The notes under the pieces are model-generated. The model did no database searches. It was not told the DNA's origin and saw only the letters and a program-made list of their open reading frames with translations. Below, one piece after another: positions 9,590 to 19,136 of a DNA stretch of 64,000 bases; position 1 is the first letter of the stretch, and every line of letters starts with the position of its first letter. Position numbers and translations under genes: made by a program. Source of the DNA: Camellia lanceoleosa (taxonomy: Eukaryota; Streptophyta; Magnoliopsida; Ericales; Theaceae). The stretch lies in NCBI GenBank assembly GCA_025200525.1, contig CM045758.1:1488001-1552000 (forward strand). The letters run 5' to 3'.

Positions 9590-10895
9590 CCTCGGTTTGC
9601 GTGCCCGTGTGCACGCATTTCGAGGCATCTCCTTTTATCATTATGGCAGCCTATGTGAGTGCGGCTGAGGCTCTCTCATGTTGGCGTAAGCCCATCACTG
9701 CATTCCATTTGCCATTTTATGCATTCCTCGGTTTGCGTGCCTGTGGGTACGCATTTCGAGGCACCTCCGTTACATCCGACGGCCTCCTACGTGAGTGAGC
9801 TGAGGCTCTCCCATGTTGGTGTAAGCCCATCGCGGCGTTCCGTGTGCCATTTCATTGCATTTTTATCATCGCCTCGGTTTGCGTGCCTGTGGGCGCGCAT
9901 TTCGAGGCACTTCGGTTGTATTCGATTTTCTCATTTTATCATTGCCTCGGTTTGCGTGCCCGTGTGCATGCATTTCGAGGCATTTCGGTTTTATCCGATT
10001 TTGCATTGCACATCATCGCCTCGGTTTGCGTGCCTGTGGGCACGCATTTCGAGGCACTTCGGTTGTATCCAATTTTCTCATTTTTATCATCGCCTCGGTT
10101 TGCGTGCCTGTGGGCGCGCATTTCGAGGCACTTCGGTTGTATCCGATTTTCTCATTTTTATCATCGCCTCGGTTTGCGTGCCTGTGGGCGCGCATTTCGA
10201 GGCACTTCGGTTGTATCCGATTTTCTCATTTTATTATTGCCTCGGTTTGCGTGCCCGTGTGCATGCATTTCGAGGCACTTCGGTTGTATCCGATTTTCTC
10301 ATTTTTATCATCGCCTCGATTTGCGTGCCTGTGGGCGCGCATTTCGAGGCACTTCAGTTGTATCCGATTTTCTCATTTTTATCGTCGCCTCGGTTATCGT
10401 GCCTGTGGGCGCGCATTTCGAGGCACTTCGGTTGTATCCGATTTTCTCATTTTATCATTGCCTCGGTTTGCGTGCCCGTGTGCATGCATTTCGAGGCACT
10501 TCGGTTTTATCCGATTTTGCATTGCACATCATCGCCTCGGTTTGCGTGCCTGTGGGCACGCATTTTGAGGCACTTCGGTTTTACCCGATTTCTATTTTTA
10601 TCATCGCCTCGGTTTGCGTGCCCGTGTGCACGCGTTTCGAGGCACTTCGGTTTTATCCGACTTGCATTTCACATCATCACCTCGGTTTGCGTGCCCGTGT
10701 GCACGCGTTTCGAGGCATTCTGTTTTATCCGCTTTGCATTTCATCATCGCCTCGGTTTGCGTGCCTGTGTGCACGCTTTTCGAGGCATCTTATTTTCATC
10801 TCATTTTCATCCGAATTGTGCATACTACGTTGTATCTTAGAGTGCATTCATGCATTACCTCAGTTTGCGTGCCCGTGTGCACGCATTTCGAGGTT
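9590..10895 (+). repeat. Minisatellite, ~74-bp palindromic unit, about 16 copies
   Basis: Copies of CCTCGGTTTGCGTGCC start at 9590, 9726, 9872, 9945, 10019, 10093, 10167, 10240, 10314, 10388, 10461, 10535, 10607, 10680, 10750 and 10858. The period is 73-74 bp through most of the array. Each unit holds an imperfect palindrome: GCCTCG and GCGTGCC pair with GGCGCGC and CGAGGC around a short loop. The spacer is AT-rich (CATTTTTATCATCG). Loop variants (TGTGGGCGCG, CGTGTGCATG, CGTGTGCACG) recur in blocks, as in unequal exchange. Long frames of 237-401 codons across it reflect a near absence of stops, not a gene. Confidence 0.95.
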
Positions 10896-11962
10896 ACTTA
10901 TTTTCATGGCATTGTGCATGCTATATTACATATTAGTTGCATTCCATGCATATCATTGCATATTGCACGGGAAACGAGACGCGTTTTGCACTCCGAGTAA
11001 CGGAACGAGTCTCAATTCTCAAGTCACCACTACTTCGGATTACCCATGATGGAGTTAGGTTTTGTTACAGCATTCGCCTACATTCATCCCTATATTGAGT
11101 TGTGCAATTCGACTCCTCGGCCATCATGCCTCGGTATGCGTGATTGGTGGACGAGGATCGAGGCATGCATATATTTGTGAAATACATTGCTATGCCCTTT
11201 TCCTGCTCTCTGTCACAGCAAAATCGAGGATCAACAACTTTTCAAGAATCCGGCGCGCATTTCGAGAAACAATGCAAACAGAGGCTAATCGGGGCATCCC
11301 AGTGGATTTCCGCACTAATTTCAAAGATACATCATCTATCGAAGCAAGCGGTCCATGGCGCCCATTCTCTGGACTTTCTTAGTTTAATCTGTCAATTAAT
11401 TAGAAATTTGTATATTTATGTCGGACTGTATTATTCTTTCATTTTCGGACTGTATTATTTATTCGGACCCTCTGCGCGAGGGCACAACTGTAATAAGGGT
11501 GTGTGAGTGTGATGTATGTCTTCCAACCCCCATTTCTTTCTCCCTTTTATTTATCTGCTTACAATGGTTAGATATAGGGCATATTTCAATTAGCATACTG
11601 ATGACAAAGATGTTTGCATCATTCATCATATTACGCATACAGACTCGGCGCATCATACAACCCAGATCGTATTTCGATTCCAAATTGAATATATGATAGC
11701 TGTTGCATCTCACATGCCATCTTTAGAATAGCCGAGCCTACTATAGTTGCATTTTGCATGTGTTGCATTAGGCAATTCTGTATACTTAGGATCATGCATG
11801 ATTTCTAACGAGCTTCTGTTTTGGCTTGGAGTACTTGGTGAGTTGTTATGCTTTAGCATCCTTGCATGCGTGTGAGTGTTGCCATGATAGCATGCTTACC
11901 ATGAGGCTACGTGCTTATGTGATATAACTGCCTTGAATGCCTGTGGGTGGAGGTTGAGTTAT

Positions 11963-12136
11963 CTGGACTGGGACAATTCATCGACTGTTTGTTTCTTAAG
12001 CCCACTAGATAGTGGCAAAATCATTGTTTTCTTAAGCCCACTTGAGGGTGGCAAATCCGCATTTTAGCCTACCTGCGGGTAGCACCTTCAAACCATTTTC
12101 AAACAAACAAACATGAAGTGTTTTGTTCCAATTCAG
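11963..12136 (+). other. Predicted cloverleaf-like RNA fold, LTR A copy 1
   Basis: A closing stem (11963-11976 with 12123-12136, 14 pairs including G-U and one C-A mismatch) encloses three hairpins. These are CCACTA/TAGTGG at 12002-12015, CCACTT/GGGTGG (two G-U pairs) at 12038-12051, and CTACC/GGTAG at 12069-12082. The third shows a compensatory change relative to the CCAC/GTGG form. The same layout occurs in three other family A LTR copies. This is a prediction from pairing by eye. Confidence 0.55.
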
Positions 12137-12245
12137 GCGATTCAGTCTATACTTGTATGCTGTGCGCATCACATAGTAACCTAGGCTAATAACCGGAATA
12201 AGAACGCACAAAGTTTTCAAAAACAGATATCATGGTTAGTAGAGG

Positions 12246-12260
12246 CCGGTCTTTGATCGG
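12246..12260 (+). other. Covarying hairpin CCGGTC/GATCGG
   Basis: A six-pair stem with a TTT loop, including one G-U pair, followed by a G-rich tract and TGCTCA. The equivalent position in other copies has CCGATC/GATCGG, CTGATC/GATTGG and CCGATC/GATTGG, all still able to pair. Confidence 0.5.
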
Positions 12261-12553
12261 CGAGAGGGTGCTCACGATGTGTCCTCCCCTAATCGTAACC
12301 ATGTTCCCCAGCCAACTTTGGTGTTGACGGACACGTGGCCTTCCACCGAGTCGTGGTTTCCTAAATTTCCCATTTTAAAATATTTAGGTGGCGACTCATT
12401 TATCCGCAAAGCGATCCATGTTTGGCACTTCTTTCAAAAAAATCTGTTTTCCTTCAAAACGATTTGCCGGATTTGGACTCTTTGGTTCAAGATTGAGAAC
12501 CGCAACAAAACCGAGTCCGAACGGTAGCGAGGTCCCCCGCGGGCGTTGTTACA

Positions 12554-13157
12554 GTTTATCTGCTGTGTAGAATTAGCGAACTCAATTAGGATGAATTGAT
12601 AGAGACTAACTAGTTACTTCATGGATGCCTATTGTACTTTCAGTTGTGCCTGATTTCAGTATAATTTCTCCCATTGTGACAGTAGCATCATTTTATTGAG
12701 CATTTAAAATCTTGTAGTTTCAAGTCCATTGATGAATAACTTTTGTTGTGGTGAAGGAAAAAATTTAGGTGAAACATCAATTTATTGGTTTAACCTTCCC
12801 ATGGTGTATGGAAGGCAATTTTTGAGGAAATAAAGAAATGTAATGTTATAAAACTCAAAATTCCATTTTATTTTGGTATTTTTTTAATTTGATAATCCAT
12901 TTTTAAGGGTTTTAGTGGTAGGAGGTGTCTGGTTGATAAGTTGTGTGGCCCAAAGAATGGTCATTGGTTTTAATTTGGAGTTTTATTGTTTTTGTTCTCT
13001 TATAGAATATTTTAATGTGTGGCCTAAAGAAGGGTCATTGTTTTAATTTGGAGTTTTATTGTTTTTGTTCTCTTATAGAAGTTATTTTAATGTTTTCTGT
13101 GCATTGTGTTGTTTTATACTAAAGTTCAATTTTGTTTCTATCTCTTCCAATGTGTAG
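12554..13157. other. Unique-looking AT-rich sequence upstream of the ISWI fragment
   Basis: No coding exon recognised. A direct duplication of about 75 bp (TTTTAATTTGGAGTTTTATTG...TCTTATAGAA) lies at about 12940-13085. It probably represents intron or flank of the decayed ISWI fragment. Confidence 0.4.
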
Positions 13158-13822
13158 AACAATCTTCATGAACTCTGGTCTCTCTTGAACTTTCTTCTAC
13201 CTGAGATATTTAGCTCAACTGAAACATTTGATGAATGGTTTCAAATATCTGGTGAAAATGACCAACAGGAGATTGTTCAGCAACTTCACAAGGTAAGATC
13301 ATTAGATCTTAAATCTTGAGTGCTAATTTGTGATATTCTATCTGATAATATTGCCTTTTTTTTTTATGCATCTTCAAGGTCCTCCGGCCATTCCTTCTTC
13401 GAAGGTTGAAATAAGGTGTTGAGAAGGGTTTGCCTCCCAAGAAAGAAACAATACTCAAAGTTGGAATGTCCCAAATGCAGAAGCAGTACTCTAATGCTTT
13501 ATTGCAGAAAGATCTTGAGGTTGTAAATGCTGGCAACGAGCGCAAACGTCTTCCGAACATAGCAATGCAGTTGCGTAAATGTTGTAATCACCTATATCTT
13601 TTCCAAGGCGCAGAACTTGGCCCTTCTTATACTACAGGAGATCATCTTATTACAAATGCTGGTAAGCTTCTTCACCTATAAAATTGTAACTTTTAATGGA
13701 TGTTTCTCAGTGATTATATATGCCTTGTTTTAATTAGTTGATTTGCAGGTAAAATGGTTCTTTTGGATAAGTTGCTCCCAAAACTTAAAGAACACGATTC
13801 GAGGGTCCTAATATTTTCACAG
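13158..13822 (+). pseudogene. ISWI-type chromatin remodeller fragment (CHR11/CHR17-like)
   Basis: Three exons read collinearly with canonical GT/AG borders: 13158-13292 ([20 protein letters not shown]...QQLHK), 13379-13661 (VLRPFLLRRLK, stop, then LPPKKETILKVGMSQMQKQY...CCNHLYLFQG) and 13749-13822 (KMVLLDKLLPKLKE...VLIFSQ). In plants this is the part of the ISWI (SNF2 family) ATPase between the two helicase lobes, which drives ATP-dependent nucleosome sliding. A TAA replaces the serine codon expected after RRLK, and several conserved residues differ (CCNHP to CCNHL; RKRLL to RKRLP). Exons before and after are missing: no DEXH box upstream and no MTRLLDILEDYL exon downstream. It is therefore a broken genomic copy retaining introns, not a retrocopy. 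Confidence 0.85.
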
Positions 13823-15110
13823 GTTCCTTCTCACCTCTTTTGTTTTAAGACCAAATTTGTCAATGCATTTCATACTAGTTATCATCGGATGAGATCAGTA
13901 TCACACCATCTATTCTTGATGTTGCTTATATATCATCCTCATGATGTTCTTTGCTTTGGATATGTTTTTCTTTCTATTTTTAATATTAATGTTTTGGAGA
14001 TTTCTCAACTTTTGAAATCTATTAAGATATGATGTGATTTGGTGTTGAATTTTTAAAAGATTATGAGATGTTATCTTCAATGCTAATTTAAAAAGTATAT
14101 GTACATGTCAAAAGTTTATGTTCACCTTTATAATGCCAAGTCTTTTTCTTACTACTATACTATATGAGCCTAAGCCTTGCATAGGAAAACCTGATATGCG
14201 CAAATCTATCACAACTACTAGAATTTTGGCTCTAGTATCTCCTGATTGGTTTGTACTACTTCATTTGTATTATGTTAATCTGAAATTTGAATTTGATTAC
14301 TATTTAAATACACATAAGGGACTCTCTTTTTATTTGTCTTCTTCTTCCTTTTGACCAACCTTTCTGTCTCTGCATCTGCTTCCTCTTTCATTTCAGGTAT
14401 GCAAAACCCAATACTTATCTTTCTATATATGTATATCTATTGTAATAATAGTAATTTTTACATGTAGGCTTGTGTAATGCAGATGATATATTTTGGGGTA
14501 GTTCTTTAATGGGTTGGAATCTTCTTCAAGCCAAGAAAGGTGCTTTTTTTCTTTTCAATTATACCATTTTTAATCCATTGCTTTAGTGGGTATTTTTAGG
14601 AAAATGCATTATCCCATTTGTTTTTATTTCATATTTTATTTTGTGTATACTAGTCGTATTTAGGGTTATGGTGTCTATATTTCTCAACCTCGACCTCAAC
14701 CTTAACCTCAACCTCCTTTTGTCATGGGTGGTACAAGTGTTCCTATTTGATTTCATCCTTAATTTATTTATTCTTCTTTGTTCAGATGTTTGAAAAATTT
14801 AGTCAATACAGAACTATAAATTTTGCATTAATGAATGAGCATTCCTTATTTGATCAAAATTCATTCTTTTCTGTTCTTTTTATTGGCTTTGTTTTCATTA
14901 TTATTATGTTTTATGATTGGTAGAGACTGAGAGGATTGAAGGCCATGGGAAGTAGCATGGAGAGCAATTCAGAATGACAATGAAGGATGGATAGGGGCTT
15001 TTTTAGACACTTCATTTTTGATCGTCCTCAAGACTTGGATGTTCTTGCAGGTATATCCGATGATGAGTTTGATTGCTCGTCGAGCGCTCGAAGTCCGCGG
15101 CGGAACACCA
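13823..15110. other. Sequence 3' of the ISWI fragment, no exon recognised
   Basis: I looked for the next ISWI exons and did not find them. At 14700 there is a short CTCAACCTCGACC-type tandem stretch. A possible coding-like segment at 14987-15110 (with DRPQDLDVLAGISDDE) was not recognised. The rest is AT-rich. Confidence 0.4.
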
Positions 15111-16069
15111 CAGGTTTGAGTTTTCCAAACCCTGCATCCATTCTATCTCATCTTTGGACCATGCTTGGGTCCTTTCAGTTTGATGTTATTGATGGCCTGC
15201 TGGCCATTCTTGGGCACTGTCGGCCATCAATGAAGCCCTGCCGGCCACCAGTATATCAGTAGATATTTTTTGATATTTTGTGCCAGCTGTAGACACCCTA
15301 TTTTTTACCGCCCTTGAGACTTGGGCGCTGCTGATTGCTTACTTGGTAATGAAAAGTGTGCAGTGCAAAGGTTCGATTTCCTTGGCAAGGAGAGCGTCAA
15401 ATCCCAACCTCACACCCCATTTTTGGACCAAAAATATTTTGACCAAAATGATTTTAGACTTTAAAACCCTTTCTTTCAAATTTTTTTTGAAAATGAGTTC
15501 CTACGATGTTTCGAGACTCGCATTTCGTTAAATGTTACGCTTTTTGGTAAACCGAGCAAGGACAAAGTGGAAATGCATGAAAGAGAGGTGAACTTTTTTG
15601 AAAAATATTTCAAAACATCTTGTTTACAGGTTTGGATTTGAAAAAAGTTGGAGGAGAGGGAAAAAACCAAGTTGGGGGAGAAGATGGGCATGAACCGTTA
15701 AGAGAGAGTCGAGCAGCCCTCGCTAAATCGGGCCTATCCATTTGTACACTTGGATTTCAACTATGAGGCCACCATCATTGGAAAGTGGACTTTTGGGGGT
15801 TCATTTTACATTCAAGAATCTCCTCAAGCCAAGTTCGGATGAGGGAGACATGGTTGGTTGAAGTTAGGCATCAATCGGGTTGGATTGAAAATGAGCAGTC
15901 TTCACTAAAAGAAAGATATCTCTTAGCACACTTGGAATTTTGATGTTAGGCTGCCACCATTGGAAATAAGACTTCTAGGGCTTCAATTTAGGCTCAAGAA
16001 TGACTTGCAAAGGAGTCCAGATGAAGGAGATATGCCCATTTGAAGTTGGACCTGGAGAGCAAATTTTTC

Positions 16070-16165
16070 TGTCGGCCACTGGTGAAGAGTGCCGGCCATG
16101 GATGATGCAGTGCCGGCCATTGATGATCAGTGCTGGCCATCAATGATGGCCGCCCGGCCACTGAT
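16070..16165. repeat. GGCCGGC-type palindromic boxes, U3 of LTR A copy 2
   Basis: Repeated CGGCCA(C/T)TG(A/G)TG-type boxes (GTCGGCCACTGG, GCCGGCCATGG, GCCGGCCATTGATG, GCTGGCCATCAATG, CCCGGCCACTGATG), spaced 20-30 bases, upstream of the TATA box. Equivalent boxes occur in the other family A LTRs at 8160-8275, 15198-15250, 17930-18000, 22235-22320, 27565-27620, 29140-29200 and 61825-61930. Confidence 0.7.
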
Positions 16166-16265
16166 GTCAAAACTTAGTTTTTTTGCAGATATTTACCTCT
16201 AGCTGTTTCCACATTGCTCCAGTTGTCCTGTATTCAAATATTTCGACCTAAAGCTCATATATTGC

Positions 16266-16272
16266 TATATAT
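16266..16272 (+). promoter_or_regulatory. TATA box of LTR A copy 2, followed by CT microsatellite
   Basis: TATATAT about 45 bases upstream of a (CT)n tract at 16317-16380. CT tracts just downstream of the TATA box are common in plant core promoters and leaders. Family A copies 3 to 5 also carry CT-rich tracts at about this position. Confidence 0.5.
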
Positions 16273-16316
16273 GGAGGCCATATCTCTCATATTGCAAGGT
16301 TAGAAAGTTTGGGAGC

Positions 16317-16351
<35 letters not shown>

Positions 16352-18849
16352 AAATCTCTCTCTCTCTACAATCCTCTCCCTCTAGATTTCTTTCTCTCTT
16401 GCCCTTTTGTGCATATAAGTAGAGCAACACTTCTAGTTTGCTTAGACATCCTTGATCAAACTTGACCACCATTGGACTGAGATTCCTTGGGACCTTCTTT
16501 GAGCTTTAGAAGGTGATTTTTGCTTGATTTGGTGTCTCATTTGTGCCTAAAGTGTGCTTGGCTTCAAGAGGTATAAGACTTACCTTTAAAGCTTGTTTTG
16601 CATAACTTGTTTTGCCAACTCTTTGCACTGTTTTTGAGCTGGTTTTCAACTATAAAAACCTCTATTTTTCAGTCCTAAAAATGGTGGTTTGAGCCCATTT
16701 TGTGTTAGGGGTTTGTCTCTCCCTTTTGTTCCTTAGCTTGTATAGCTTTGTGTGCCATCTTTCAAGGCTTTCAAACCAAACTTTTTGGGCCTTCAAACCA
16801 CTAAAATTCAGATTTATTTCAGTGGTAGAAAACATGTTTTGAGGTTCAAAATAGGAGGGGTTGGCCTCCCCTCCTTGTGTCTTGTTTGCATGTGTAGATA
16901 GCCTAACATGTGAGCATGTTTTTCTAGCATCTTATGACTTGATCTCAGCATGTTTTTGCTACTTTTTTGACTTGTTTTTACCTCTGTTTGGGGCTGGTTA
17001 AGTAACTTGAGGCTTGCTTTGTATGCTTGTAGTGCAATTGTGCTTACTAGTTTAGTTTTTGCTATGTATTAGCCTCTCATTCTAGCTCTTTTAGCCTACT
17101 TCAAGCATGTTTTATAACTTTATTTAAGCTAATTTAACTTTGTTCTGAGCTGGTATGGTCATTTGAGCTTTATATTGCATGGCTATAGTTTAGTGCTCTT
17201 CACTAGTTTAGTGATTTTGGCCTTTGAACATGTTATGCATGAGTTGCGAACATGTTGTAGTATCATTTTTCATGCCATTTCAGCATTGAAATATCTACAA
17301 CCTCCCTCATTTCTTCACTTTTTATTTGTTTTGAGGGTTGGTTAACCTTAAGGTTGTGTTTAAGCTTGAGATAGAGCTTGTGCTTAATGGTTTTAACCCT
17401 CTTTTGAGGGTTCCTCCTAACCAAAGGCATGATCTCTCTCATGTCTTAAATCATGTTTTGGTTGACCCCTCTCTCATTAGAGGACACTCACCTTGGACTA
17501 ACCGGTTGAAGAATGATTTGGTAATGTAAAATGTGTAAACAAAATTGGACAAGTAAAACATGACTAAGATAAGCATGTTGTGTTTGCATTGCATGTGTTC
17601 AATTAGACGTTATATTGAACACAAGGTAGATTGGTCCATTTCATACTCAAAGTGATGAAATGAGCCAATCTCCTTTGACTCCATCACCCTTGATCATGCA
17701 TGATAGGGTGGTGGTCCTTTGAGTCTTGTTTTTGAGCATTTATTAAAAGTGTTCAACTTGGATCTTTGGCCATCATGCATTGAAAATGCTTGATTGGTGG
17801 TTTTGGATCCAAGAGTGCCACTCCTTTGATGTTTTGAGATGATAAGGAGGGTCACAGTACAAACATATCCTTAGAAAACCATTCATTTTTCTCTGTCTGT
17901 GCTATGTTGCAGTGTGGTAATTCAGCACACCAGTGGCCGGCAGTGGCTCACTGATGGCCGACAATGTTTCACCCTTGGCTGGCAAGGCACCTTTGTTGGC
18001 GACAGTAGACAAGCATTCATGGCGGCGAGCCAGTGCGATCCTCAGCATTGTTTTGGTAAGGTGGAGCAGAAATTTCTTAGAATGCAGTCAACCCTGCAAA
18101 CAGAGCCTCTCAAGAGCAAACCAGAAGGCTTTTTGGGGTGAGAACCGAGTGCATGCATCCTACATTTCCTAAAGCAGAGCTGAGGCAGTGTAGTTTATAT
18201 ATCTTGCATGATTAGTTACATTTGCTTAATTAGTTTGCTAATTAGTTAAAGTGTTGTAATAATTAGAAATTAGTTTACTAGTTATTCGTTTGGTTTGTAA
18301 TAATTAATCTAATTAGTTTAATTAGATTAGTTAATGTAGCTTAGCTTAGTGTAGCTTAGCTTATTTATTCGGACCCTCCTTCGCGAGGGCACAATGTTGT
18401 ATTAAGTGTGCGTGCGTGTGTGCATGTCTTCCAACCCTGTGTCTTTCTCCCTTTTATTTAATCGCTTTCGATGGTTCGATTAGGAATAATTTCAATTAGC
18501 ATACCTTATGCTTTGCATGTTTGCATCCATTCATTTGTCTTGCATGCACCGAGGCTCGGCGCATCATTCAAACTGCATTGTATTTTAATACTTATTTGAA
18601 TGCATGTTTCAAAGCATGTTATCAAATTGTTACATTCATATGACATCTTAGATAGCCAAGCTTATCTTATTGCATATTGCATGTGTTGCATTAGGCATCT
18701 TAATATAGTTAGGATCATGCATATTTCTAACTAGCTTTTGTTTTGGCTTGGAATACATTGTAAGTTTTACGCTTCAGCATGCTTGCCATGAGGCTATTTG
18801 CTTATATGCTAAACTGCATGAATGCCTGTGGATGAAGGCTTGATTACTT

Positions 18850-19013
18850 GAATTGGAACAGTTCGATGAATGTGAGTTTTAAGCCCACTTTGCGAAGTGG
18901 CAAAATCATGTTTTAAGCCCACCCGAGGGTGGCAAATCCGCGTTTTAGCCCACTTGAGAGTGGCACCTTCAAACCATTTTCGAAAACAAATATGAGTTGT
19001 TTTGTTCCAATTC
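18850..19013 (+). other. Predicted cloverleaf-like RNA fold, LTR A copy 2
   Basis: An 11-bp perfect closing stem (GAATTGGAACA at 18850-18860 with TGTTCCAATTC at 19003-19013) encloses three hairpins: CCACTT/AAGTGG (18885-18900), CCACCC/GGGTGG (18919-18932) and CCACT/AGTGG (18950-18963). Each hairpin is preceded by an AG or AAG and followed by CA. The stems differ by paired changes. Confidence 0.6.
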
Positions 19014-19120
19014 TCATGATTTAGTCTATACTTGTATGTGTGCGTCACATAGTAAAGTTAGCTAATAACTGGATAAGAACACATGAGGTTTATAAAACAA
19101 CATATCATACTTAGTAAAGG

Positions 19121-19136
19121 CTGATCCTTTGATTGG
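19121..19136 (+). other. Covarying hairpin CTGATC/GATTGG
   Basis: A six-pair stem kept by two G-U pairs, with a four-base loop. It lies at the same place relative to the cloverleaf as in copies 1, 3 and 5. Confidence 0.45.

Larger units (their letters stand above)
7640..12553 (+). mobile_element. Family A LTR copy 1 (with minisatellite)
   Basis: The 3' part aligns with the other family A LTRs: the GGACCCTC...GAGGGCACAA block near 11465, the CTTCCAACCCC block, the three-hairpin region near 12000, a GATCGG hairpin, the AATATTTAGGTGGCGACTC block and the GTCCGAACGGTAG block. It ends in GGGCGTTGTTACA at 12553. The 5' boundary is uncertain because no TGTAGACACC start is visible. The upstream part has GGCC-rich palindromic boxes (8160-8275) and a TATTAAAGG promoter-like site near 8388. 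It is unusually long because a 74-bp unit has expanded at 9590-10895. No gag-pol is present. Confidence 0.65.

Noticed and set aside
9590..10895. Regularly spaced palindromic repeats resembling a CRISPR array
   Set aside because: The sequence is eukaryotic, the spacers are near-identical to each other, and no cas genes exist; it is a minisatellite.
9659..11049. Long overlapping frames (393, 401 and 237 codons) with Cys/His/Phe-rich repeats
   Set aside because: They translate a tandem DNA repeat whose unit lacks stops. The ~74-bp period rotates the frame, and no start context, splice sites or homologue supports a protein.
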